This document shows positions 1 through 6,980 of a DNA stretch of 64,000 nt, piece after piece; position 1 is the stretch's first letter; each line of letters begins with the position of its first letter. The stretch covers positions 377,001 through 441,000 of the forward strand of contig JAHHEN010000002.1 of assembly GCA_018982785.1 (NCBI GenBank), read 5' to 3'. The stretch comes from Enterococcus innesii (GTDB lineage Bacteria; Bacillota; Bacilli; Lactobacillales; Enterococcaceae). The position numbers were made by a program, and so were the translations under genes. Below the pieces are notes generated by a model. That model was not told the DNA's origin and did no database searches. It was given only the letters and a program-made list of their open reading frames with translations.

Positions 1-35
1 TTCTTTATTTTACACTTTCGTGGATAGGCAAACTG

Positions 36-296
36 ATGGATAAATCTATTTACTCTTGCAAGTGCAAACAAGCGAATTGTCACCATAGTATATTACAAAG
101 ACATGCTACTTATTTTTTTATTATGTTACTTTTGCTCTTATTTTGTATATTGGGAAGTTTAGTGATGGTTTCAAAGTATGCTGGTATTACGAGTAGCATT
201 AACTCATGGATTTTAATAATTGTTTTATTATTTTCATTGATTATTGTTTTTATTTCAATGTTTAAGCTTATAAACAAAAATAGTAATGAGTCCTAG
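36..296 (+). CDS. Small two-helix membrane protein, unknown function
   Basis: An 86-residue reading frame starting at ATG 36. Its first 25 residues are polar and carry several Cys/His residues (CKCKQANCHH). Two strongly hydrophobic segments follow at about residues 27-48 and 57-77, then a short polar tail. I do not recognise a family. The ribosome site is weak (GGATAGG upstream). A hairpin with a T-tract about 35 bases after the stop would end this transcript. The Cys/His cluster could bind metal, but that is speculative. A real but uncharacterised small membrane protein is the most that can be said. Confidence 0.5.
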   Translation: MDKSIYSCKCKQANCHHSILQRHATYFFIMLLLLLFCILGSLVMVSKYAGITSSINSWILIIVLLFSLIIVFISMFKLINKNSNES

Positions 297-330
297 ATTG
301 TTGTTTGTTATTAACCTTAAAAACAAAAGA

Positions 331-359
331 AGACCCTAGCGAAAGCTAAGGTCTTTTTT
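331..359 (+). terminator. Rho-independent terminator
   Basis: AGACCCTAGC, loop GAAA, GCTAAGGTCT, then six T. There is one mismatch in a ten-pair stem. It follows the small membrane gene and also covers the last codons of the minus-strand gene ending at 336. Confidence 0.7.
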
Positions 360-605
360 CATTGCTTCAAATTCTATCATGATTTTCGTCTTACCAATCA
401 CCGAATACTTTCTCACAACAAACTGCTTCCTATCATTAAACTCACCAGCAACCACAACTTGCATTCCCTCATCCACATCGGCTAGGAAGCTCAAACTGTG
501 TGCAGAAATCAAGCAGTTAACTTCGTTAAGCGAAAATCGCACTAAAGGGATCTTGCTCATCTTCAATACACGTATCTTCGATACATAGCCTTTCATTGTT
601 TTCAT
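336..605 (-). CDS. Small OB-fold-like protein, last gene of an SOS-like operon
   Basis: An 89-residue protein. Start ATG 605 is chosen because GGAGG lies eight bases before it; the upstream ATG at 632 has no such site. The alternating hydrophobic pattern (GYVSKIRVLKM, then QVVVAGEF, QFVVRKYSV) looks like a small five-stranded OB barrel, as in single-strand DNA binding or accessory plasmid proteins. This is fold-level inference only. The start lies within the end of the preceding gene (526-792), so the two are translationally linked. The last residues are encoded within the terminator hairpin of the convergent gene. Probably part of a plasmid, phage or integrative-element remnant. Confidence 0.55.
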   Translation of the reverse strand: MKTMKGYVSKIRVLKMSKIPLVRFSLNEVNCLISAHSLSFLADVDEGMQVVVAGEFNDRKQFVVRKYSVIGKTKIMIEFEAMKKDLSFR

Positions 606-792
606 AGCAATCGCCTCCGTAAGCTTGTACATAATAGCGACAATCCGTTTTACCTAAAGTGACAGCGACGTAAAACTCGACACATTTTGAGCCGTACAAA
701 GCTTCTTGAGATTCAGAAATCGAATTCGGAAACTCATTTATAAACCCAAAGAGAGATAGGTAGCCCTGTTCGTATTGAGTAATAAGATTCAT
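526..792 (-). CDS. Small acidic hypothetical protein, mobile-element type
   Basis: An 88-residue protein starting at ATG 792, directly after the TGA (796-794) of the upstream gene, a spacing typical of coupled operon genes. It is acidic and Cys-containing towards the C-terminus (DCYENNERLC, EDTCIEDEQD). I recognise no domain. A longer frame exists upstream, but it runs through the preceding gene and is not believable. It is the middle gene of a three-gene minus-strand operon under the promoter at 1105-1133. Function unknown. Confidence 0.55.
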   Translation of the reverse strand: MNLITQYEQGYLSLFGFINEFPNSISESQEALYGSKCVEFYVAVTLGKTDCRYYVQAYGGDCYENNERLCIEDTCIEDEQDPFSAIFA

Positions 793-793
793 A

Positions 794-1084
794 TCAGTTA
801 CCGCCAGGTCTATATTTTTCATTAGGATCGTACTTCCTAAGTATCTTATCTTGTGTTCTGACATGATCAAATAAATAATCTTCGCCATCGACCTTGAATA
901 CAAACGCCAGTTCTTCCGGATATCCGCTATAACTGCTGGGGATGGTAAAGTACGGCTTACCATAATTTTGCATAGTCTTAGCAAACTGTTCATATAGCAG
1001 GTGCGCTGGCCCCATACGTTGAACAAACTCATAGTAGTAGCGCTCAAGTGCGTAGGTTCTTTGGTGTGCTAAAGGTATTTGCAT
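794..1084 (-). CDS. Small hypothetical protein, possibly DUF5960-like
   Basis: A 96-residue protein. ATG 1084 is chosen because AAGGAG sits eight bases before it. The sequence is rich in Tyr/Phe (RYYYEFV, PYFTIP, ELAFVFKV) and has no membrane segment. Its pattern resembles short enterococcal plasmid and phage proteins of the DUF5960 type, but I recall that family only loosely, so the assignment is tentative. It is the first gene of the three-gene operon and lies immediately downstream of a promoter carrying a LexA-like box, which suggests damage-inducible expression. Confidence 0.55.
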   Translation of the reverse strand: MQIPLAHQRTYALERYYYEFVQRMGPAHLLYEQFAKTMQNYGKPYFTIPSSYSGYPEELAFVFKVDGEDYLFDHVRTQDKILRKYDPNEKYRPGGN

Positions 1085-1104
1085 ATCAATCACTCCTTGC
1101 AAGA

Positions 1105-1133
1105 ATTATACGAACGTTTGTTCTTGTTGTAAA
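1105..1133 (-). promoter_or_regulatory. Promoter with LexA/DinR-like box in the spacer
   Basis: Read on the minus strand: -35 TTTACA (1133-1128), a 17-base spacer, and -10 TATAAT (1110-1105), serving the three-gene operon at 336-1084. The spacer holds CGAACGTTTGTTCT (1111-1124 on the plus strand). This matches the Gram-positive SOS box CGAACRNRYGTTYC at 12 of 14 positions. A repressor there would block RNA polymerase. Confidence 0.65.
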
Positions 1134-1860
1134 GCGAACAAAAGGTAAAGAAAAAGCCTAACACAGGCTTTGAAAACTATGTATGTTGGTTCCTATCATG
1201 CTGGCGGATTGACTACCCCTTGACTACCCCGAAAAGAAAACAAGGGAATTTATAGAGTATATTGCAATACTAAAAAAGCTGAATTTAAGCTAAGTGAGAA
1301 ATACTAGACCTTATTAAAAAATTCAAAGATATGAAATACGGTCTCAAAGACACAAACGCTGCAGAATAAGACAAATAACTGCAAATGTTGTTTCGGCAAC
1401 ATTTCTGAGGTTTCCCTTTTACGAGGGAAACCTTTTTTGTTTTTATAGGTAATAGACACGCAACTGCTAAAGCGAAAGAAACCATTCAGAATCTGTTACA
1501 AGTAAAGTAAGAGGACTCAATAGATCAGTAAGACAAGAATGTGGAAATTAGCACTATAACGAATCCTATCTAAAAATTTTCTTAAATGAAGCAGTGATCA
1601 AGAGTGATTTGATTTAACCTTCGATTGTTATTGAATATTCAAGCTTCAATTGACTTTTAGCTTAAATAAAATTGTCATTAAATCAATAATATCTCTTTAT
1701 AAGCTTCTTATTTTGACTTATTTCATCGAATTCAAACGATTTTTTAAGAATAAGTAGATTTTTCCTCTCTTAAGAACCAGTTTTATTCTACATAATCAAA
1801 GACCACTTACTAGCTAAGCTTTAACTAATCACATCCAAAACAATCAAGAAAGGAAGAGAC
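1134..1860. other. Gene-poor stretch with a tandem repeat and hairpins
   Basis: No convincing gene is visible in either strand. It holds a perfect tandem pair of the 11-mer TTGACTACCCC (1209-1219 and 1220-1230) and two adjacent hairpins (1383-1404 and 1408-1438). The remainder up to 1860 is AT-rich and featureless apart from the ribosome site AGGAAGAG before the gene at 1861. The repeat pair resembles arm-type recombinase sites, but no integrase gene is present. Confidence 0.4.
1383..1438 (+). terminator. Two consecutive hairpins, the second a strong terminator
   Basis: The first hairpin is AAATGTTG, loop TTTCGG, CAACATTT. Three bases later comes AGGTTTCCCT, loop TTTACG, AGGGAAACCT with a T-run. 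Both stems are perfect. No gene ends directly upstream, so it may close a lost gene or a small RNA. Confidence 0.6.
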
Positions 1861-2487
1861 ATGATTTCATTTAAGAAAAAGAAGGAAGTTATTAATTTAC
1901 CAGAACTAAGCAACTTTAATGAACGTACATACCCGAAAAAATTGAAAAAGATTGTGGCTCAATTAGAAACCTGTAAATCGGAGGATTTGAATTATATTGC
2001 TGAATGTATTTTACAAAAGATGGGATATACCGTCCAAAACATCGATGGTTACAAAGATGGTGGTATTGATGTGTATGCTTTTTCTAATAATAAAAAGGCA
2101 ATAGCGGTCCAATGTAAAGCTTGGAATCCGCAAAAGACAACGGAGCGGATCAGTAAGCCACTTGTTGCCGCATTTAAAGGGATTTTTTCAGACAAAGGGT
2201 TTCCCAATGGGCTTTTCATCACTACACATTTTTTTACAGATCAAGCATTAGAAATAGCCGGTGAGAATCTACTGTTGGTTGACAGAAAAAAGCTGATTGA
2301 GCTGCTTGCGCATTTTTATCCAGAAATGATCAGTGAGTTATTTTATTATAAAACCTTGACTGAATTAGAAGAATGCAAGAGTTGTAAAAATGGGAAGAAG
2401 TTGAAACTTTACAATAAGAAGAAACGCAACTATTACTATATCTGTGAAACATGTGGAGAGTATAGCTCGTTTAATTATTCATCATGA
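1861..2487 (+). CDS. Mrr-like restriction endonuclease domain protein with C-terminal zinc ribbon
   Basis: A 208-residue protein with AGGAAGAG just before the ATG. Residues about 38-150 carry the Mrr-type PD-(D/E)xK nuclease pattern: a helical segment ending in MGY, then GGIDVYA with the metal-binding Asp, then AVQCKAW with the QxK catalytic pair. The C-terminus has two CxxC knuckles (CKSC and CETC) about 24 residues apart, forming a zinc ribbon. Mrr-family enzymes cleave methylated or foreign DNA. No methylase is adjacent, so this fits a solitary modification-dependent nuclease or a defence gene. It sits next to mobile-element remnants and ends in its own terminator. Confidence 0.75.
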   Translation: MISFKKKKEVINLPELSNFNERTYPKKLKKIVAQLETCKSEDLNYIAECILQKMGYTVQNIDGYKDGGIDVYAFSNNKKAIAVQCKAWNPQKTTERISKPLVAAFKGIFSDKGFPNGLFITTHFFTDQALEIAGENLLLVDRKKLIELLAHFYPEMISELFYYKTLTELEECKSCKNGKKLKLYNKKKRNYYYICETCGEYSSFNYSS

Positions 2488-2511
2488 AAAAAGAACAAGA
2501 GAATAAGCAAT

Positions 2512-2548
2512 AAAAAACAGACATTCCATTAATGAATGTCTGTTTTTT
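2512..2548 (+). terminator. Terminator of the Mrr-like gene
   Basis: A perfect stem of AAAAAACAGACATTC and GAATGTCTGTTTTTT around a seven-base loop. It can act in both directions and also faces the end of the minus-strand LysR gene. Confidence 0.85.
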
Positions 2549-2630
2549 ATTAAGTGAAAACGCCAAAAGAAGGTGGGAACATAGTTTTATTCCTATTTTC
2601 TAAAGCTTTGTTTTTCACCCACCCAGCCAC

Positions 2631-3530
2631 TCAATAAACGATCTGCTTAGGATCTGCATGGTCCAAAATAAAGTCTTTGAAATTACTGACAACAGGCGGC
2701 AGGTAGGTTTCTTTGTTATAGGCTAAATAAAAGTATCGTTCCCAGCCGATGTCTTTGAGTTTGATACGCTTGAGGGGTAAAGAGTCGAGCATCGTCATAT
2801 TGGGAATGATAGCGATTCCTAAATTTTGGCTGACTAGACCTGCAATCACTTGATCGATCTTGACCTCATAGGCAACTTGATAGCTGACGTTGTTGCGCTG
2901 ATAAAGGTCATCGATGATTTCACGTAAGGCACTTTTTTTGCTGAAGATAATCTGAGGATATTCTGCTAAGTCTTCCAAAGAGACTTCATCAAATTGTGCC
3001 AGAGGATGATTCAACGCCGTTATCACGACAAGTTCTTGACTCGCGATCGGGACGAATTCAATGGTTGGTTCATTGGTGATATAAGAACAAATACCGAGGT
3101 CGTAGCGCAAGGTTTTTAGTCCCTGAACTGTTTCGGTACTGACGCTATCTGAATGAAATTCAAATTGGATCTTTTTTCCAGGATTTGCTTCAAGGAACTG
3201 TTTAGTGACTTTTGGTACGTAAGATGTACCAAGGACTTGTAAAAAAGCAAAGCTGATGTGACCGAATCCTTTACTGATTTTTGTTACTGTATCAATGCCG
3301 GAATCTAAATTTTCTAATGTTCGTATAACATGCTCATGAAAAATTTTTCCTGGTTTGGTTAGGGCGACGTTTCGTCCGTTTTTTTCAAAGAGTTGGACAC
3401 CTAACTCATCTTCCAAGAGGGAAATTGCATTACTGAGGCTTGGCTGTGTAATGTTGAGCAATTTGCTCGAACGAGTGTAATGTTCTTCTCTAGCAAGGAC
3501 ATCAAAATACTTCAAATGTTGAAGATTCAT
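2631..3530 (-). CDS. LysR-family transcriptional regulator
   Basis: A 299-residue protein. Start ATG 3530 is chosen because GAGGAGG lies seven bases before it; a longer frame upstream lacks a ribosome site. Residues 1-60 form the winged helix-turn-helix typical of LysR (HYTRSSKLLNITQPSLSNAI), followed by a co-inducer domain of the periplasmic-binding fold (about 90-290). It is divergent from the cluster starting at 3766, with 235 bases between them. The normal LysR arrangement makes it the likely activator of that cluster, with the inducer probably being the pathway substrate. Confidence 0.88.
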   Translation of the reverse strand: MNLQHLKYFDVLAREEHYTRSSKLLNITQPSLSNAISLLEDELGVQLFEKNGRNVALTKPGKIFHEHVIRTLENLDSGIDTVTKISKGFGHISFAFLQVLGTSYVPKVTKQFLEANPGKKIQFEFHSDSVSTETVQGLKTLRYDLGICSYITNEPTIEFVPIASQELVVITALNHPLAQFDEVSLEDLAEYPQIIFSKKSALREIIDDLYQRNNVSYQVAYEVKIDQVIAGLVSQNLGIAIIPNMTMLDSLPLKRIKLKDIGWERYFYLAYNKETYLPPVVSNFKDFILDHADPKQIVY

Positions 3531-3639
3531 AGAAACCTCCTCTAAAAGCCTTCTTTTTTTCCAGTATATCATAAGACTTATATCTTTTATCTATAGATTC
3601 ATAAAGAAAAAACAATTAGAAGTGCTGAAACGGAAAAGC

Positions 3640-3757
3640 TATAATAACGGTAACAAACATTGTGAATAAAAACACAATTACTGCGGCCGCTTTTTAGTTC
3701 GTGTTTTTATTTCCAGCTGTAAACCAAGTAGTAGTTGTTTACAGACTTTTAAAGGAG
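3640..3757 (+). promoter_or_regulatory. Control region of the 3766 cluster
   Basis: A TATAAT box at 3640-3645 has no good -35 element, as expected for an activator-dependent promoter. Downstream lie two perfect inverted repeats: AATAAAAACAC (3665-3675) with GTGTTTTTATT (3701-3711), and CTGTAAAC (3717-3724) with GTTTACAG (3737-3744). The ribosome site AAAGGAGG follows at 3750-3757. The repeats may be LysR sites or leader hairpins. Confidence 0.5.
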
Positions 3758-3765
3758 GAAATAAC

Positions 3766-4617
3766 ATGAGAAAGGTACCATTGACGATCAGCTCTTATAC
3801 ATTAGGGACTGAAATCAATTTTGAAGACAGAGTCAAAATCGCGAAAGAGGCAGGATATGATGGGATCGGTTTACGTGCGGAGACCTATATGCTTGCTGTG
3901 AAACAAGGGTATTCTGATGAGCGGATGCTTGAGATCCTTGCAGAACATGACATGAAAGTAACCGAGGTTGAATACATCACCTTATGGGCAGATCCGAATA
4001 AAACGATCGAAACACCGGAAACACTGCTGCAACAATTTAAAGAGCAAACGATCTATCATATGGCATGTTTGTTTGGTGTTGGGCACATCAACTGTGGCTT
4101 AATGGAAAAATACCCAGCAGAGGTTCATATCCAAGCCTTTAAAGAACTATGTACACGAGCAAAAGAATTAGTCATTGGGTTAGAATTCATGCCTTATAGC
4201 GGTGTTCCTGATCTAGCTAGTGCATGGAATATTGTCAAAGAGGCAGATTGTGAAAATGGGATGCTGATCCTAGATACATGGCACTGGGCAAGAGCCAACA
4301 TGACAGCAGCTGACTTGGAAGGGGTTCCAGCGGAGAAAGTTGTTTCGATCCAAATTTGTGATGTTTTAGAAAGACGATATCCTGATACGATCTTACGTGA
4401 TGAGTCGATGCACGATCGCTTATGTCCTGGAACAGGATGGGGTGATACCGAAGGCTTCTTAAGGGCACTAAAAGCACACGGCATCAAGCCTCGTGTCGTT
4501 GGTACAGAAGTGATTTCTGATCCGATTTTAAGTCAAGGGTATCAAAAAGCAGCAGAGCAAAATTACAAAACCAGTATTGAAGTGATCCAAAACGCATGGC
4601 CAGAATTGCTTGCGTAA
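3766..4617 (+). CDS. Sugar-phosphate isomerase/epimerase-type TIM barrel, possible 3-dehydroshikimate dehydratase
   Basis: A 283-residue protein of the xylose-isomerase-like AP-endonuclease-2 superfamily. Probable divalent-metal ligands are visible: Glu140 (GLEFMP), Asp170 and His173 (DTWHW) and Glu248 (GTEV). Members include IolE/IolI and AsbF/QuiC-type 3-dehydroshikimate dehydratases. Because the next gene is a shikimate/quinate-type dehydrogenase 28 bases downstream, a dehydratase or isomerase acting on a shikimate-pathway ring acid is the best guess. Inosose and hydroxypyruvate isomerase activities cannot be excluded. First gene after the LysR-controlled region, with AAAGGAGG before the ATG. 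Cytosolic. Confidence 0.75.
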   Translation: MRKVPLTISSYTLGTEINFEDRVKIAKEAGYDGIGLRAETYMLAVKQGYSDERMLEILAEHDMKVTEVEYITLWADPNKTIETPETLLQQFKEQTIYHMACLFGVGHINCGLMEKYPAEVHIQAFKELCTRAKELVIGLEFMPYSGVPDLASAWNIVKEADCENGMLILDTWHWARANMTAADLEGVPAEKVVSIQICDVLERRYPDTILRDESMHDRLCPGTGWGDTEGFLRALKAHGIKPRVVGTEVISDPILSQGYQKAAEQNYKTSIEVIQNAWPELLA

Positions 4618-4645
4618 AAAAATCAAATAGAAAAGAGGAAATACG

Positions 4646-5494
4646 ATGAGCGAAAAAATTTCTGGAAAAACGAAGCTTTTAGGGTTGATTGGCACACCTG
4701 TTGGACATTCTGGTTCACCAGCCATGTATAATTATGGCTTTGATCAGCTTGGCATCGATGCAGTCTATTTAGCCTTTGATATCAAAGAAGAGCAAGTCGC
4801 CCAAGCAATCGAGGCATTCCGAACCTTCAAAATGAGTGGAAATGTCACGATGCCTTGCAAAACGGCAGCGGCAGAATATATGGATGAATTAACACCTGCT
4901 GCAAAAATGGTGGGTGCGATCAATACCATCGTCAATGATGAAGGCAAGCTCGTCGGTCACATTACCGATGGTGTCGGCTTTGTTGATAATCTACAAGCCC
5001 ACGATGTAAAAATGAAGGATAAAAAATTTGTTGTAATTGGAGCTGGAGGAGCTGCCACGGCGATTCAAGTCCAGTTGGCGATCGAAGGCGCAGCCTCTAT
5101 TGCGATTTTTAACATCAAAGATGCGTTTTATGAAAAAGGCAAAGAGACCGTTGCTCGCATCAAAGAGTATTACCCTGACCTAGCAATTGAGATCTATGAT
5201 TTGGCGGACCAAGCGTTATTAGCTGAAAAAATCAACGAAGCCGATTGTCTGGTGAATGCAACGACTGTTGGAATGGGTGAAGGAAATACAGCGACACCGA
5301 TTGCAGACATCGATTTACTGCATGCAGATTTGACGGTGGCTGATGCGATCTATAACCCACCAATGACCCAGTTATTGAAAGATGCTAGCGCGAAGGGATG
5401 TAAGACTGTAGGTGGAAAAGGCATGCTTATCGGACAAGGAAAAGCCGCTTTTAAACTATTTACTGGAAAAGAATTGCCTGTCAAAGCAAACTAA
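4646..5494 (+). CDS. Shikimate/quinate 5-dehydrogenase (AroE-type, catabolic paralogue)
   Basis: A 282-residue protein with the full AroE layout: substrate motif GTPVGHSGSP near residue 12, the catalytic pair Lys72 (NVTMPCK) and Asp108 (ITDGVGF), and a Rossmann domain starting at VVIGAGGAATA. The usual NTDG is ITDG here. These enzymes interconvert shikimate and 3-dehydroshikimate (or quinate and dehydroquinate) with NAD(P). Its place beside a TIM-barrel enzyme, an MFS carrier and a LysR regulator, and not among aromatic biosynthesis genes, points to a catabolic or interconversion role. Confidence 0.88.
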   Translation: MSEKISGKTKLLGLIGTPVGHSGSPAMYNYGFDQLGIDAVYLAFDIKEEQVAQAIEAFRTFKMSGNVTMPCKTAAAEYMDELTPAAKMVGAINTIVNDEGKLVGHITDGVGFVDNLQAHDVKMKDKKFVVIGAGGAATAIQVQLAIEGAASIAIFNIKDAFYEKGKETVARIKEYYPDLAIEIYDLADQALLAEKINEADCLVNATTVGMGEGNTATPIADIDLLHADLTVADAIYNPPMTQLLKDASAKGCKTVGGKGMLIGQGKAAFKLFTGKELPVKAN

Positions 5495-5512
5495 CTAGGG
5501 ACCGAGTATCCA

Positions 5513-5551
5513 TTTCCTACGAAATACCTTGAGAGGAACTTTCGTAGGAAA
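5513..5551 (+). terminator. Intercistronic hairpin, possible attenuator
   Basis: A perfect 12-pair inverted repeat, TTTCCTACGAAA (5513-5524) and TTTCGTAGGAAA (5540-5551), followed by TTCTTTTA. It lies between the dehydrogenase and the MFS gene and may allow partial read-through. Confidence 0.6.
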
Positions 5552-5581
5552 GCTGGATGTTCTTTTATAAGGAGCGTACAA

Positions 5582-6865
5582 ATGAGAGCAAAAAAGTATA
5601 TATTGTCACTGGCAACTGTCTATATGTGTTACTTCACCCATGGGATCCAAGCTATTATTTTAAGCCAAAATGCGTCTTATTTTTCGGATAAATGGGGCTA
5701 TACCGATGCTTCTGCGGGAGCCGCTGCAGTATCGTTGGCCATCACTGCCACAGGGTTAGGTAAATTCTTGACCGTATGGATTGGTGGGGAAATTTCAGAT
5801 AAAGTTGGACGCAAAAAAATGGCAGTCATGGGGGCTGTTTTGTATACGCTATGCTTTTTAGGTCTATTACTGACGACGAATATGGTGATCGCATCTGTCT
5901 GTGCTTTTATCGCAGGAGTGGCGACTTCTGGTTTCTGGGATGCTGCGTTGTATCCCGCTTCTCAAGAAGCAGCACCGAAATATGCGGCTTCAGCAATGAT
6001 TGGGATCAAGTTTTTTGTTTCTTTGTCAGGAGTCATTTATCCCTTACTTGTGGTAAATTTCATCGGGTCTGGGAATCAGTCGATGGGGATTATTATTCCA
6101 TTAGTCCTATCGATCGTCTGCACGATTTTAGCAGCTATCGCGCCATTCGCCTATGATGACATGATGAAAGAAAAAGCAGCAACCGTCGATGGAAAAGAAA
6201 CGAATGCGGTTCAAGAAGAAATTGCGGCAATGAAAGCCAAAATGCTCGTTAAGCCGAATGTTATCGTTAATTTCTTCACAATGTTCTTTGGTTTTATCTG
6301 TATGTTCATCATGTACGGTGCCCAACAGTATACCAAAGCGTTTGGATTGACGAATGCTGGTTTGACTGAGATGCAGTCAGCAGGGCTAACATCAATCTAT
6401 ACTTTTGGCTCAATGGTGGCTGTTTTGTTTTGGGCAGTAATGATGGGGAAATTGCGTTGGAATCCACTGAAAGTCTTGTTTATTGATACAGTGTTTATCG
6501 CTCTTGCATTGGGGATGGTCCTAGTGATCCAACATGTGGTAGTGATTTATATCAGTATCGCATTCCTGGGCTTCTTTGCTGCCGGAGGGGCGTTGCAAAC
6601 TGGGCTAGGGGTACGACAAATGTTTTGCCCTGGACCAAAAGGTCGAAATACCGGGATCTACTATACTTGGATGGGCTTAGCAAGTACCTTTTTGCCTTAC
6701 ATCGTTGCTTCCATGACTCGGTCAGTAGGAGAAACGCAAGCGATTTTTATTATGATGGGCTTATTACTCGCAGCTGCGGTTTTAGCGATCGTCATGATGG
6801 TTTATTTGTTACTGCAACACAAAAGAGTATTTGGCTACAGCGCATTTGATAAATTAAAGGACTAA
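5582..6865 (+). CDS. MFS transporter, probable ring-acid (shikimate/quinate-like) carrier
   Basis: A 427-residue protein with twelve predicted membrane segments and a long polar central loop (about residues 195-215). The signature MFS motif A appears as GGEISDKVGRKK between helices 2 and 3. RBS is AAGGAG. It follows the dehydratase-like and dehydrogenase genes and is most simply their substrate importer. Major-facilitator families share little specificity signal, so the substrate is inferred from context. A terminator follows directly. Confidence 0.8.
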   Translation: MRAKKYILSLATVYMCYFTHGIQAIILSQNASYFSDKWGYTDASAGAAAVSLAITATGLGKFLTVWIGGEISDKVGRKKMAVMGAVLYTLCFLGLLLTTNMVIASVCAFIAGVATSGFWDAALYPASQEAAPKYAASAMIGIKFFVSLSGVIYPLLVVNFIGSGNQSMGIIIPLVLSIVCTILAAIAPFAYDDMMKEKAATVDGKETNAVQEEIAAMKAKMLVKPNVIVNFFTMFFGFICMFIMYGAQQYTKAFGLTNAGLTEMQSAGLTSIYTFGSMVAVLFWAVMMGKLRWNPLKVLFIDTVFIALALGMVLVIQHVVVIYISIAFLGFFAAGGALQTGLGVRQMFCPGPKGRNTGIYYTWMGLASTFLPYIVASMTRSVGETQAIFIMMGLLLAAAVLAIVMMVYLLLQHKRVFGYSAFDKLKD

Positions 6866-6872
6866 CCGTCCT

Positions 6873-6905
6873 GGAGGATAGTGGCCAACCACTTCCTCCT
6901 TTTTC
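6873..6905 (+). terminator. Terminator after the MFS gene
   Basis: GGAGGATAGTGG, loop CCAA, CCACTTCCTCC, with one bulged base, followed by TTTTT. Confidence 0.8.
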
Positions 6906-6980
6906 GCTTTTGTTAAACGGCGGCTTTCGTGTATCTAGCTGCAGGTTCAAACGGCGTAATTTGTATGGAGGAGAAGAAGA

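Noticed and set aside
1200-1260. Possible integrase C-terminus (minus strand ending NPPA)
   Set aside because: The frame is closed by a stop only about ten codons upstream, so there is no gene; only the tandem repeat is left.
1285-1485. 66-residue minus-strand reading frame
   Set aside because: It runs through two hairpins, has no ribosome site and shows no protein-like composition.
3682-3689. NotI site as a possible cloning scar
   Set aside because: An isolated GCGGCCGC between natural inverted repeats, with no vector sequence around it.
4194-4487. Antisense reading frames within the TIM-barrel gene
   Set aside because: They are shadows of a well-supported gene with clear metal-site motifs.
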